A DNA stretch of 64,000 bases from Tildeniella nuda ZEHNDER 1965/U140 (GTDB lineage: Bacteria; Cyanobacteriota; Cyanobacteriia; Leptolyngbyales; Leptolyngbyaceae): assembly GCA_019358895.1 (NCBI GenBank), contig JAHHIG010000018.1:53014-117013 (forward strand), in the 5' to 3' direction. The translations under genes and the position numbers were made by a program. The notes under the pieces are model-generated. The model did no database searches and had not been told where the DNA came from. It saw only the letters and a list, made by a program, of their open reading frames with translations. This document shows positions 8,087 to 16,669 of the stretch, piece by piece (the first letter of the stretch is position 1; every line of letters starts with the position of its first letter).

Positions 8087-9127
8087 CTACATGAGGTGTG
8101 CGTCAGCCGCTTCAGAGGGATGTTTCGCCGCCCGATCGACCACCTCAAACAGCCCCATACAGCCAGCTTCCGCGATCGCATCCTGGTGTGGATGGAACAT
8201 AAACTTGCCGGGATAGCGATACGAAAACTCTAGAATGTGCCGTTCTGCCGTCCCCATCGTAATGACATCGGTTTCTTCGTCGGGTTGCAGGTGTCGCCCC
8301 GTGCGGTAGACCTGAAACAGATTGGCGTGCAAATGAAAGGTTGCTACCGGGTCAAACTCGATCATGTTCAGCACATACAGCCGCACCCGCTGATCTTTCT
8401 GAATCTGGATGGGGTGCTGCATGTAGTAATGCGGCATCCCGTTAAAGGCATACAGCTCGTTTTTCTGGTCGCCATTTACGTCGTAGCCAGCCATAATCAG
8501 CACCATTTCATCGGCAGGCGGGCGAGGCGTGGGCGGATCGATGATGAACATTCCATACAAGCCTTTGCCAATGTGCCGCGTAACGGGGGCAATGTGGCAG
8601 TGATAAAGGTGAACGCCAAACGGCTCGGCATCAAATTCGTAGATAAACACGCTGCCGTTACGGACGGGCTTGATGCCGTCCATTTCTGCTTTGTGGACAC
8701 CGTGAAAGTGTAGTGAGTGCGAATGCCCAGCCCGATTGTAAAAAATGACGCGGATGCGATCGCCCTCTGTCGCGCGAAAGGTGGGTCCCGGCACTCGTCC
8801 GTTCAAGTTCCAGGTAATAAATGAAGTCGCGCTGTTGAGCTGCACGGCTGAGGTTTGTGCTTCGACGCGGAACTCACGAACGGTACGCCCGTTTTCAGTT
8901 GTGACTGTGCCATAGTCAAACTGGCGCAGCGTGGTAAGTGGCGTGAACCCCTTTGGCTCAGCTTGCGGTTGGTCGGACGTTGGGATGTGGACTGTGTGCG
9001 ATCGCGGCTGCCAGAGTGTCCGCAGTGCGATCGCGCCACCGATGGCTCCAACCCCTGCCAGACCGACTTTCAACAGATTACGCCGACTCCAACGATCGGG
9101 TTGATTCAGAGCATAGCGATCGGGCAT
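8087..9127 (-). CDS. Multicopper oxidase, two-domain type, Tat-exported (putative ferroxidase)
   Basis: Exported copper oxidase of 346 residues. The N-terminus has a twin-arginine signal (SRRNLLKVG, Arg15-Arg16) followed by a hydrophobic stretch to about residue 38. Copper motifs in order are HSLHFHG (137-143), HLYHCHIA (173-180) followed by His185 and Met193, FHLHANLF (264-271) and FHPHQD (311-316). The Cys-His-Met type 1 site appears to lie in domain 1. Domain 2 has HPHQDAIAEAGCM instead of a second HCH motif, as in two-domain oxidases with a single blue site. Its place upstream of the FTR1 gene makes ferroxidase activity the best guess; laccase, cuprous oxidase or nitrite-reductase-like activity remain possible. 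A Fur-like site lies about 125 bp upstream of the ATG. Confidence 0.88.
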   Translation of the reverse strand: MPDRYALNQPDRWSRRNLLKVGLAGVGAIGGAIALRTLWQPRSHTVHIPTSDQPQAEPKGFTPLTTLRQFDYGTVTTENGRTVREFRVEAQTSAVQLNSATSFITWNLNGRVPGPTFRATEGDRIRVIFYNRAGHSHSLHFHGVHKAEMDGIKPVRNGSVFIYEFDAEPFGVHLYHCHIAPVTRHIGKGLYGMFIIDPPTPRPPADEMVLIMAGYDVNGDQKNELYAFNGMPHYYMQHPIQIQKDQRVRLYVLNMIEFDPVATFHLHANLFQVYRTGRHLQPDEETDVITMGTAERHILEFSYRYPGKFMFHPHQDAIAEAGCMGLFEVVDRAAKHPSEAADAHLM

Positions 9128-9250
9128 AGCGTAACCAGCAGTTCCTGATGCGTACGTTAATGGTGTGTGTCTGCAACAACGGTACTACTGCAAATGAGCG
9201 CAAAAAGACCTTGCTAGATTACAAGCATAAAAGCCCCTGAGCTTACTGTC

Positions 9251-9274
9251 AATTATTATCATTTAGATGATCAT
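9251..9274. promoter_or_regulatory. Candidate Fur-type operator upstream of multicopper oxidase
   Basis: An A+T-rich imperfect dyad, AATTATTATCATTT followed by AGATGATCAT, resembles the GATAAT/ATTATC repeats of Fur boxes. It lies about 125 bp before the oxidase start on the minus strand. The match is by eye only. Confidence 0.35.
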
Positions 9275-9390
9275 TGTTTTACGGGCACATTTATCACTAG
9301 CTCTCTAGCTACACCAGAGCGTACCCAGAACGACTCCATTGCTCAACGCTTTCTTTGGTTCTATGGCAACTTCTGCCCTTACAGGAACCG

Positions 9391-9517
9391 TAATACCATT
9401 TCCCTAAGCTGTCGCTACAGATGCAATCCTTGGCTGGCGGTCAGCGGTCAGCGGTCAGCGGTCAGCCGTCAGCAGCAAGAACGAATTTGTAGCGCGATTT
9501 TGTAGAATTGGTATAAT
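9391..9517 (+). mobile_element. Miniature element, heptamer-core family, copy 1
   Basis: About 127 bp. The left end is TAATACCATTTCCCTAAGCT, then GTCGCTACAGATGCAA, a core of four GGTCAGC heptamers plus CGTCAGC, then AGCAAGAACGAATTTGTAG and the right end AGAATTGGTATAAT. The ends are imperfect inverted repeats (TACCA-TTTC against TACCAATTC). Other copies are at 25866-26004 (inverted) and 60811-60914. It encodes no protein, so it is a non-autonomous element of MITE type. It sits in the 676-bp gap between the multicopper oxidase and ppk2, which otherwise holds only the Fur-like site and the ppk2 upstream region. Confidence 0.75.
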
Positions 9518-9802
9518 CCCAGCGAATTTGATCCAGCATCAAGCGTTTCAATCTATTGCTAAAGCTTTAGATTGCCAACGTTTGCTCTGTCGACTGCAAT
9601 ATGTAGCCTACGATACAAACATCGCGGTTTTTCTGTTTTTACCATGGGACAACCGTGAAATACGGTCGCTTCTTCGTAGATGTTTCAGCGTGAAGTCGTT
9701 CGATGACTGCTGCCGTTATGCTTGGCTGGTGACACTCTCAGGTAGGCAGGAGTGCGTAGAACTGTACGTCTAAATCTAAATCTCAGTCGTTTGAGAGTCA
9801 TT

Positions 9803-10768
9803 ATGAAAACTGAAGACACTAACGGGGAAACGTCTACGCCAGCGATCGCGGAGTCTGTCCCTGCAACGGCAGATCTCAAGAAAAAGGACAAGAAGAGGGA
9901 TAAGAAAAAGCTGAAAAAACGTAAGCAAGCCAAGCTCGAAGTTAAAGAGCCAGCAGTGTTTCATTACATCTCTGAAGGTGAAGGTAGCTCTAAGCTGTCC
10001 AGCAAAGAGTATGAAAAAGAGCTGGCACGTCTGCAAGTAGAGTTGGTGAAAATGCAGTACTGGGCAAAGCACACGGGTACTCGCATTGTCATTCTGTTTG
10101 AGGGACGTGATGCTGCGGGCAAAGGCGGCACGATTAAGCGCATTACCGAACCACTCAACCCGCGTGGCTGTCGAGTTGTGGCATTGGGTACACCGAGCGA
10201 TCGCGAGAAAACCGAATGGTATTTTCAGCGGTACGTTCCCCATTTACCCGCAGCAGGTGAAATCGTGTGTTTCGATCGCAGTTGGTATAACCGCGCTGGT
10301 GTAGAACACGTGATGGGCTTCTGCACAGAAACGCAGTATCAGGAATTCATGCAGACCTGTCCAGAATTTGAGCGGATGCTGGTGCGATCGGGCATCATTC
10401 TGCTGAAGTATTGGTTTTCGGTGAGCGATGAGGAGCAAGAGCGTCGCTTTCAGTCCCGCACGATCGATCCCGCTCGTCGCTGGAAGCTGAGTCCGATGGA
10501 TCTGGAGTCGCGCGATCGTTGGGTGGAATATTCACAGGCAAAAGACACCATGTTTGCCCACACCAATATTCCAGAAGCGCCCTGGTTCACAGTCGAAGCC
10601 GACGACAAAAAACGCGCTCGGCTGAACTGCATCCATCATTTCTTAAGCAAAATTCCCTACATCGATATGACTCCAGAACCGCTGGAACTGGCACCACGTA
10701 AGATCGCTCCCCATGGCTATGTACGTCCGCCACGCAATGAACAATTTTTTGTGCCACAGATCTATTGA
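9803..10768 (+). CDS. ppk2: Polyphosphate kinase 2 family protein
   Basis: PPK2 enzymes transfer phosphate between polyphosphate and nucleotides in the cytosol. The 321-residue protein has a Lys-rich tail (about residues 25-47), then the PPK2 core with Walker A GRDAAGKGG (101-109), the GTPSDREKTEWYFQRY lid region, Walker B CFDRSWYNRAGVEHVMGF (from 156), and RRWKLSPMDLESRDRW near the C-terminus. ATG 9803, preceded by GAGAG, is preferred to an upstream GTG at 9752, which would add an unconserved basic peptide. The subclass (NDP or NMP phosphorylation) cannot be assigned from the motifs alone. It is followed 96 bp later by glnN on the same strand. Confidence 0.93.
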   Translation: MKTEDTNGETSTPAIAESVPATADLKKKDKKRDKKKLKKRKQAKLEVKEPAVFHYISEGEGSSKLSSKEYEKELARLQVELVKMQYWAKHTGTRIVILFEGRDAAGKGGTIKRITEPLNPRGCRVVALGTPSDREKTEWYFQRYVPHLPAAGEIVCFDRSWYNRAGVEHVMGFCTETQYQEFMQTCPEFERMLVRSGIILLKYWFSVSDEEQERRFQSRTIDPARRWKLSPMDLESRDRWVEYSQAKDTMFAHTNIPEAPWFTVEADDKKRARLNCIHHFLSKIPYIDMTPEPLELAPRKIAPHGYVRPPRNEQFFVPQIY

Positions 10769-10864
10769 TCGCAGAAACGCTCTCGACTTTGCTATCGTTT
10801 ATACCTTTTGTCGGCACGTGACCAAGTACGCTTTGTACGTTTAGTATCCTCAGGAACCAGCATT

Positions 10865-13036
10865 ATGAGTGGCAATGAATCGCGCTTTGCAGCCATTTGT
10901 CAGATTACCGATCGAGAGGTGTTGCCGCCCAAAACGCCCAATCGCCTGGAAGAGCTGTGGGCAACCGACGTGTTCACCTTAAGCAAAATGCAGGCGTGTC
11001 TGCCCAAAGATGTTTTTAAAGCCATCAAGAAAACAGTGCAAACAGGCGGCAAGCTGGATGTCTCGGCAGCGGGTGTCGTTGCTGCGGCAATGAAGGATTG
11101 GGCGATTTCTAAGGGCGCACTCTATTATGCTCACGTCTTCTATCCCATGACCAACATCACCGCCGAAAAACACGACGGGTTCGTCTCGGTGCAAAGCGAT
11201 GGTTCAGTGATCACAGAGTTTACTGGCAAAGTGCTGGTACAGGGTGAACCCGATGGCTCCTCGTTTCCCAACGGTGGCATCCGCTCTACCTTTGAAGCAC
11301 GGGGCTATACCGCCTGGGATGTCACCAGTCCGGCTTACGTCATGCAAACTGATAATGGCGTAACCTTGTGCATTCCCACCGTCTTCATCTCGTGGAGCGG
11401 TGAGGCGCTGGATAAGAAAACGCCACTGCTCCGCTCTAATGCAGTGATGAGCAAAGCCGCTACCCGACTGCTCAAACTGCTAGGGCATACTGATGTCGCA
11501 ACCGTCAACTCAAGCTGTGGTGCCGAGCAAGAATATTTTCTGGTCGATTCTCACTTTGCCAATAGCCGCCCAGATATCCTGTTGACTGGCAGAACCCTTT
11601 TTGGTAGACCCGCTGCCAAAGGTCAACAGTTTGACGACCACTATTTTGGAGCGATTCCAGAACGCGTTCAGGTCTTTATGCAGGACGTAGAAGAACGCAT
11701 GTATCGGCTGGGTATTCCGGCAAAAACCCGGCACAACGAGGTTGCTCCTGGTCAGTTTGAGATTGCGCCCTTCTTTGAAGCGGCAAACGTCGCCAGCGAT
11801 CACCAACAGATGACAATGACCATTCTTAAGAACACCGCGAAGAAGCACGGGTTCATTTGTCTACTGCACGAAAAGCCTTTCGCGGGCATTAACGGCTCTG
11901 GAAAACACGTTAACTGGTCGGTGGGCAACGCAACGCAAGGCAATTTGCTTGATCCTGGCGATACGCCTCACGCTAACCTGCAATTTTTGCTCTTCTGCGG
12001 TGCTGTCATTCGGGGTGTGCATAAATATGGTCCTCTCCTCCGGGCTGTGGTTGCTTCTGCCAGCAATGACCATCGTCTGGGTGCCAACGAAGCGCCGCCT
12101 GCAATTATCTCGGTCTATTTAGGTTCTCAGCTCGAAGATGTGTTTGAGCAGATCAAGAAAGGAGAGGTAAAGGATTCCGCCCATGCTGGGGTGATGAATC
12201 TGGGTGTCGATACCTTACCAGAATTCCCCAAAGATCCGGGCGATCGCAACCGCACATCACCGTTTGCTTTCACAGGTAACCGCTTTGAATTCAGGGCAGT
12301 CGGTTCTAACCAGGCGGTTTCTGGACCACTGGTGGCAATGAATACCATTCTCACTGATTCCTTAACCTGGGTTGCCGATGAGCTAGAGGCTGAGTTGGCT
12401 AAAGGTGCCGAGATGAGCGCTGCTGCCTACACCGTCCTTAAAGAAGTGATGGATCAGCATAGTCCAGTAGTGTTCGGTGGTAACGGCTATTCCGAAGAGT
12501 GGCACAAGCTAGCGGTTGAACGGGGCTTACTAAACCTGCCAACGACTGCCGATGCCCTGCCAGTGCTAAAAGAAAAGTACATCGAAGAACTGTTTGAAAA
12601 AACAGGCGTACTGTCTGCGGTTGAACTCGAAAGCCGCTTTGAAGTTTACTCTGAGCAGTACATTCAGGTGATTGAGATGGAAGCCAAGCTGGTCATCAGT
12701 CTGGCAAAAACTGTGATCTATCCTGCGGCGTTCCGCTACTTGTCTGAACTGTCGAGCACCATCAGTAGTTTGAAGGCGATCGGACTCGAGTTAGAAACGG
12801 AAAGCGCCGAAAAAGTTGCCTCCCTCACCAAGTTGCTAACGGATACTGTTAGCAAACTAAGTGATGCTCTAAGCAAGCACGACTTTGCAACGACAGAAGA
12901 GCACATGCAGTACTCTGCGAAAACACTCCGTCCGATGATGGATAAAGTGCGCGAGTATGCTGACGCTTTGGAAGGTGAAGTAGCAGACGATTTGTGGCCC
13001 CTGCCCAAGTATCAGGAGATGCTGTTTATCAAGTAA
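10865..13036 (+). CDS. glnN: Glutamine synthetase type III
   Basis: ATP-dependent ligation of ammonium to glutamate. At 723 residues the length fits the type III enzyme (about 720-730) rather than GlnA (about 470). Visible signatures are AEQEYFLVD, the [14 protein letters not shown] ammonium/glutamate site, [33 protein letters not shown] and [19 protein letters not shown], with a helical C-terminal region typical of GlnN. ATG 10865 has AGGA about 9 bases upstream; the in-frame start at 10808 lacks one. In cyanobacteria GlnN is usually induced by nitrogen starvation under NtcA, but no perfect GTA-N8-TAC site was found just upstream. Confidence 0.96.
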   Translation: MSGNESRFAAICQITDREVLPPKTPNRLEELWATDVFTLSKMQACLPKDVFKAIKKTVQTGGKLDVSAAGVVAAAMKDWAISKGALYYAHVFYPMTNITAEKHDGFVSVQSDGSVITEFTGKVLVQGEPDGSSFPNGGIRSTFEARGYTAWDVTSPAYVMQTDNGVTLCIPTVFISWSGEALDKKTPLLRSNAVMSKAATRLLKLLGHTDVATVNSSCGAEQEYFLVDSHFANSRPDILLTGRTLFGRPAAKGQQFDDHYFGAIPERVQVFMQDVEERMYRLGIPAKTRHNEVAPGQFEIAPFFEAANVASDHQQMTMTILKNTAKKHGFICLLHEKPFAGINGSGKHVNWSVGNATQGNLLDPGDTPHANLQFLLFCGAVIRGVHKYGPLLRAVVASASNDHRLGANEAPPAIISVYLGSQLEDVFEQIKKGEVKDSAHAGVMNLGVDTLPEFPKDPGDRNRTSPFAFTGNRFEFRAVGSNQAVSGPLVAMNTILTDSLTWVADELEAELAKGAEMSAAAYTVLKEVMDQHSPVVFGGNGYSEEWHKLAVERGLLNLPTTADALPVLKEKYIEELFEKTGVLSAVELESRFEVYSEQYIQVIEMEAKLVISLAKTVIYPAAFRYLSELSSTISSLKAIGLELETESAEKVASLTKLLTDTVSKLSDALSKHDFATTEEHMQYSAKTLRPMMDKVREYADALEGEVADDLWPLPKYQEMLFIK

Positions 13037-13125
13037 CGCCTCTTGCAAGTAGGGGTAGGTTTTGCCACAAGCAACAGCAAGACCGATCGCCTGTCGTCCA
13101 AGCCTACCCCTACGACTCGCTTCCA

Positions 13126-13404
13126 GTGAAAATTCTCAGCGTCAAAGTCAAACCCAATGCTCGGCAGCAGACGATTCGTCACAAACATGACGGTAGCCTG
13201 ACGATTCAACTCAAAGCGTCTCCGATCGACGGCAAAGCGAACCAAGAACTCATTCAACTGCTGGCTAAAGCGTTTGATGTGCCTAAGTCATCCATTCGCA
13301 TCAAGTCGAGTGCGACACCCAAAACTAGACGCATTGAAGTTGACACTTATTGGACTTACGCAAAGATCCCCGACTTCTACAAGAGCGCAGGCTTTGATGG
13401 CTAA
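13126..13404 (+). CDS. DUF167 / YggU family protein with repeat-derived tail
   Basis: Small protein of 92 residues in the YggU family (unknown function). The family core is clear: [50 protein letters not shown] and TRRIEV. The natural family end falls near residue 73. The last 19 residues (from about [13 protein letters not shown]) are read through one arm of an inverted repeat at 13365-13427, so the stop was probably acquired when the repeat arrived. GTG 13126 begins where family members begin; an in-frame start at 12994 lies inside glnN. It lies about 90 bp after glnN on the same strand and may be co-transcribed. Confidence 0.8.
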   Translation: MKILSVKVKPNARQQTIRHKHDGSLTIQLKASPIDGKANQELIQLLAKAFDVPKSSIRIKSSATPKTRRIEVDTYWTYAKIPDFYKSAGFDG

Positions 13405-13427
13405 GTTTTGATCAGAAGTCGGGGATC
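13365..13427. repeat. Inverted repeat GATCCCCGACTTCT / AGAAGTCGGGGATC
   Basis: Perfect 14-bp arms at 13365-13378 and 13414-13427 with a 35-base loop. The stop of the DUF167 gene lies in the loop. The hairpin could act as a transcript end. The sequence is of the kind dispersed in many cyanobacterial genomes. Confidence 0.9.
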
Positions 13428-13445
13428 TAAACCCCTTGTACGTAA

Positions 13446-13616
13446 GAGGACGTTTTAAAAGTCCAGATGCTTGTAGCCTTGGCGACTGAAGTCGCGGCTA
13501 CAGAGGCAAAACCTGCCGTTGCAGGTGATAAAACCCTTACTCTGCGGTAGTCCGCGCAGGCGGACTTTGTTTACGTAGTCGCGGTTTTAACCGCCAGACA
13601 CTTTTCAAACAACCTC
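13446..13616 (+). mobile_element. 171-bp MITE, GAGG-TGTTT family, copy 1
   Basis: The terminal inverted repeats are GAGGACGTTTTAAAAGTC at the left and, read inward from the right, GAGGTTGTTTGAAAAGTG. The element is flanked by a TAA direct repeat on each side. The interior holds three small dyads: GGCGACTGAAGTCGC, GTCCGCGCAGGCGGAC and GCGGTTTTAACCGC. A near-identical 171-bp copy lies at 63707-63877, and a copy with a different interior at 42710-42870. There is no coding capacity. The TNA duplication suggests mobilisation in trans by an IS5-group transposase. Confidence 0.85.
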
Positions 13617-13630
13617 TAAGTCCTAGCTTA

Positions 13631-14785
13631 TTAACATGCTGCGTTCTGCTGGATTTCTTGCATTAATTGTTGCTCCAAAATAGCGACGACTGCTAACTCT
13701 TCTGGCTTCAGTGCATGACTACTTTCGCCGAGATTGACGGCGTATTTCTCCATAATTTGGTGCAACGATTCATTCATATACGCCTCCAGTATGGCGGGAT
13801 GCACATAGTATTTGCGGCACGTTGCAGGGCGGTTTCTGAGATAAGAAGCGACTGTTTTAATTGCCTGCACAATATTTCTTTTAGCCGCCGTTTCGGATGT
13901 GAATGTGCCGATATCTGACAGCTCTGATGCTGCCAGTACGGTGCCTGCCCAGGTGCGAAAATCTTTAGCCGTAAAGTCTTGTTCAGTGATGGCTCTTAAG
14001 TAATCATTGACTGCGCCAGAGTCGATCGCCTGATATTCCCCAGCCTCATCACGGTACTGAAAAAGTTCTTGACCAGGAATATCCTGACAGCGCTTGACGA
14101 TTTTGGCTAAGCGTTTGTCGGCAAGCTCGATGTCGTGTTCAACGCCGCTCTTACCACGAAACTGAAACTGTAGTTTGGAGCCTGCAATGTTTACATGCTC
14201 ATCTCGTAAGGTCGTCAAGCCATACGACTGGTTAGAACGGGCATATTCTTCATTGCCCACACGAATGCGAGTGAGTTCCATCAAGCGGACGATCGCCGCC
14301 AGCACTTTTTCTTTCGGCAATCCTGGCAGGGAAAGATCATGCTCTAAACGCTGTCGAATTTGTGGTAATGATTGGCTAAACATCAACATGCGAGTGAACT
14401 TACTTTGGTCACGGATCGATCGCCATAGAGGATGATAGCGATACTGCTTGCGTCCTTTGGCATCACGTCCAGTTGCCTGCAAATGACCATTCGCAAACGG
14501 ACATATCCACACATCTTTGTAAGCAGGTGGGATTGCCAGGGCATTGATCCGGCGAATTTCTTCTGAATCACGAATACGATCGCCCTTCACATCAAAGTAG
14601 GCAAAGCCTTTTTTGCCCGATCGTTGGCGCTGGATGCCAGGGCGATCGTCAGCAACATAGCGCAAGCCGATCGCTTCAGCAGACTCGATCGGATCAGATG
14701 TGATTACCGCTTGCAGATGCCTTTGAATAGATCGCTTTTGAGAGGCTTTTTTTTGAGTAGATCGTTTTTGAACCGTGCGCGGCAT
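13631..14785 (-). CDS. DNA topoisomerase IB
   Basis: Poxvirus/eukaryote-like type IB topoisomerase of 384 residues, which relaxes supercoils through a 3'-phosphotyrosyl intermediate. Recognisable parts are the N-terminal domain (GIQRQRSGKKGFAYFD, INALAIPPAYKDVWICPF, HLQATGRDAKGRKQYRYHP), the active-site arginine region MELTRIRVGNEEYARSNQSYG and KDFRTWAGT. The nucleophilic tyrosine lies in CRKYYVHP near residue 330. The N-terminal tail is Lys/Arg/Ser/Gln-rich and probably disordered. The ATG at 14785 is the first in frame. It converges on the 13446-13616 element, which ends 15 bp from its stop. Confidence 0.93.
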   Translation of the reverse strand: MPRTVQKRSTQKKASQKRSIQRHLQAVITSDPIESAEAIGLRYVADDRPGIQRQRSGKKGFAYFDVKGDRIRDSEEIRRINALAIPPAYKDVWICPFANGHLQATGRDAKGRKQYRYHPLWRSIRDQSKFTRMLMFSQSLPQIRQRLEHDLSLPGLPKEKVLAAIVRLMELTRIRVGNEEYARSNQSYGLTTLRDEHVNIAGSKLQFQFRGKSGVEHDIELADKRLAKIVKRCQDIPGQELFQYRDEAGEYQAIDSGAVNDYLRAITEQDFTAKDFRTWAGTVLAASELSDIGTFTSETAAKRNIVQAIKTVASYLRNRPATCRKYYVHPAILEAYMNESLHQIMEKYAVNLGESSHALKPEELAVVAILEQQLMQEIQQNAAC

Positions 14786-14946
14786 CGATCGTTAACCAAT
14801 AAGAGTTCGTTCGCTCTTATCTTTTAACGAATTCCAGCAAGCCTGAAATCTGCACAACAGTATAGTTTCCTCCAACGGCTAGGGAATGAGTCACGCGTAC
14901 CGCTCATAGCTCGTTAGAATAAGTGTCTCGTCATCAGAGTACTGTT

Positions 14947-15726
14947 ATGTTGCCCAGGGAAGAACTTTTAAAGCGCGTTGAAAACCGGGACGTGGTGGCA
15001 CGGGTCATTGATCAAGCCGATCAGGCAATCAAAACCTGGGACGTGGTGCAAACCGATTTTCTCTCGCCGCCAGAGATAGCAGACGTGCAGCAAGCCTTCA
15101 GCCGCCTATCTGAGGTACAGCTTGTTGCGTGGGGCGGCTACCCGCAGGCAGAACGGCAACGTCTGGCGATCGCCCGTACCGAGTTGCCTTTAGATAGCAC
15201 CCACGTGGAAATCGCTGCCTTGGACATTGCTGGCAATTTTTTGTTCGATCAGGCAACCCACCGCGATTTTTTGGGTGCCCTTTTAGGAACGGGACTGGTA
15301 CGCGACAAAGTCGGTGACATTATCGTACTGGGCGAACGTGGCGCACAGGTAATCGCAGTACTTGAACTGGTCGAATTTTTAGAATTGCACTTGAACCAGG
15401 TACGATCGGTGCCTGTGAAAACTCGCCGCATTGAGCTGGCTGAACTCAAAGTACGCGAACCCAAAAAGAAAGAACTCACAACGGTCGAAGCGTCATTACG
15501 ATTAGACGCGATCGCCTCTGCGGGCTTCGGCATGTCACGCAGCAAAATGGCAGACCTGATTAATGGTGGTGATGTGCGCGTCAACTGGAAGGAAATCACC
15601 AGCGCCAGCCACGCCGTTAAAGCCAACGACCTGATTGCCATTCGTGGTAAAGGTCGTGTCGAAGTCGGTGACATTGCCGTGACCAAAAAAGACCGCTATC
15701 GCGTGCAGTTGACCCGCTTAGTGTAA
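14947..15726 (+). CDS. Photosystem II S4 domain protein
   Basis: Protein of 259 residues of the cyanobacterial and plastid family annotated as photosystem II S4 domain protein, related to YlmH. The N-terminal two-thirds is the YlmH-like domain (SPPEIADVQQAFSRL, AWGGYPQAERQR, FLGALLGTGLVRDKVGDI). The C-terminal S4 RNA-binding domain runs from about residue 175 (LRLDAIASAGFGMSRSKMAD, GDVRVNWKEI, LIAIRGKGRVEVGDI). An RNA-binding role in photosystem II assembly or translation is proposed for the family but not proven. ATG 14947 was preferred to a GTG at 14923 because it matches the usual family start (MLPREELLKRV). Confidence 0.9.
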   Translation: MLPREELLKRVENRDVVARVIDQADQAIKTWDVVQTDFLSPPEIADVQQAFSRLSEVQLVAWGGYPQAERQRLAIARTELPLDSTHVEIAALDIAGNFLFDQATHRDFLGALLGTGLVRDKVGDIIVLGERGAQVIAVLELVEFLELHLNQVRSVPVKTRRIELAELKVREPKKKELTTVEASLRLDAIASAGFGMSRSKMADLINGGDVRVNWKEITSASHAVKANDLIAIRGKGRVEVGDIAVTKKDRYRVQLTRLV

Positions 15727-15843
15727 CGAACGTGTCGTTGGTGGCGGTGGCTTCGAGCAGATTCTTATGCTGTTCAATGCCGATTTTATTGACTTAGTTT
15801 TTCAATAGTCTCTAAAATTGGTACGACAGGTTTCTTGGCTGCA

Positions 15844-16554
15844 ATGGCTGAGAGCCATTTTTACTGCTTGATCACGCTTGTGAAAAAACTGCTGGCTGCT
15901 CCGAAAAAAGCAATTGGGTTAATGTGGCTGTTATCGTTAGGGCTACACGGACTGTTGCTCATGCTACCAACCCCTTCACCCGAACCGCCGATCGCCGCCA
16001 AACCAGTCAGGGTCGTAAGTCTGTCAAAGCAACCTGTTGTGCTGCCAACGCCCTCACAAGCTCCACAGAAATCGTCAGTGGCACGAGCGATCGCCTCATC
16101 GCAATCCAAACCGCTTACACTGCCAGCCAAGCCGCTTCAGCCACCGAAGCGCCAAACCCCCAAAAACCAAACCCCAAAACCACAAACACTCAAGCCCTCA
16201 CCTCCACCAGTCACTCCAAAAGCGCAGCCCAACTTGGAAAATGCAGTAGCAGACTTTTCCCAATTGGCAAAGGCACAGCCTGGGTGCAAAACTGGCGAAG
16301 ACTGCTGGCAGGTGGACGATACTCAATGGCGTGCTGTGGCTAGTAGATTGACGCAAACGTTAGAGTTGAAGGGCTACCAGGTAGGTAAACTCGATGACCT
16401 AGATGATGACACAGGTATAGGCATCTACCGAGTGGTCGCCAGCAACGGCGAGAAGACGTTTTTGCATCTGCTGTTGACCGATCGAGGCACCGTATACGTG
16501 CTTGACCCAAAGCAACTGACTCGTGAACAGTTGGAGCAGCGCATGGCAGGCTGA
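15844..16554 (+). CDS. Hypothetical TonB-like membrane-anchored proline-rich protein
   Basis: No specific family is recognised. The 236-residue protein has one hydrophobic segment near residues 25-43 (AIGLMWLLSLGLHGLLLML). A long Pro/Lys/Gln/Thr region (about 45-135) follows, then a folded-looking C-terminal domain with two cysteines (GCKTGEDCWQVDD) and a mixed alpha/beta pattern ending in LTREQLEQRMAG. The layout of an inner-membrane anchor, Pro-rich spacer and small C-terminal domain resembles TonB or cell-envelope spanning proteins, but no TonB motif is visible. ATG 15844 is preferred over TTG 15835. Heptamer repeats begin at the stop codon. Confidence 0.6.
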   Translation: MAESHFYCLITLVKKLLAAPKKAIGLMWLLSLGLHGLLLMLPTPSPEPPIAAKPVRVVSLSKQPVVLPTPSQAPQKSSVARAIASSQSKPLTLPAKPLQPPKRQTPKNQTPKPQTLKPSPPPVTPKAQPNLENAVADFSQLAKAQPGCKTGEDCWQVDDTQWRAVASRLTQTLELKGYQVGKLDDLDDDTGIGIYRVVASNGEKTFLHLLLTDRGTVYVLDPKQLTREQLEQRMAG

Positions 16555-16669
16555 AGGCTAAAGCTAAAGGCTAAAGGCTAAAGGCTGAAGGCTAAGTTTT
16601 GCATTCCTGAGTTTTGCCCTGACCGCTGACCGCTGACCGCTAACCGCTAACCGCTGACCGCTGACCGCT
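16551..16669. repeat. Two heptamer arrays (AAGGCTA and GACCGCT) between convergent genes
   Basis: Six to seven AAGGCTA/AAGGCTG units occupy 16551-16595, and seven GACCGCT/AACCGCT units 16621-16669. The second array abuts the stop codon of futC, whose TGA lies at its edge. Confidence 0.93.

Noticed and set aside
10828..10840. GTACGCTTTGTAC upstream of glnN as an NtcA site
   Set aside because: The spacing between GTA and TAC is 7, not 8, and no -10 hexamer lies at the proper distance.
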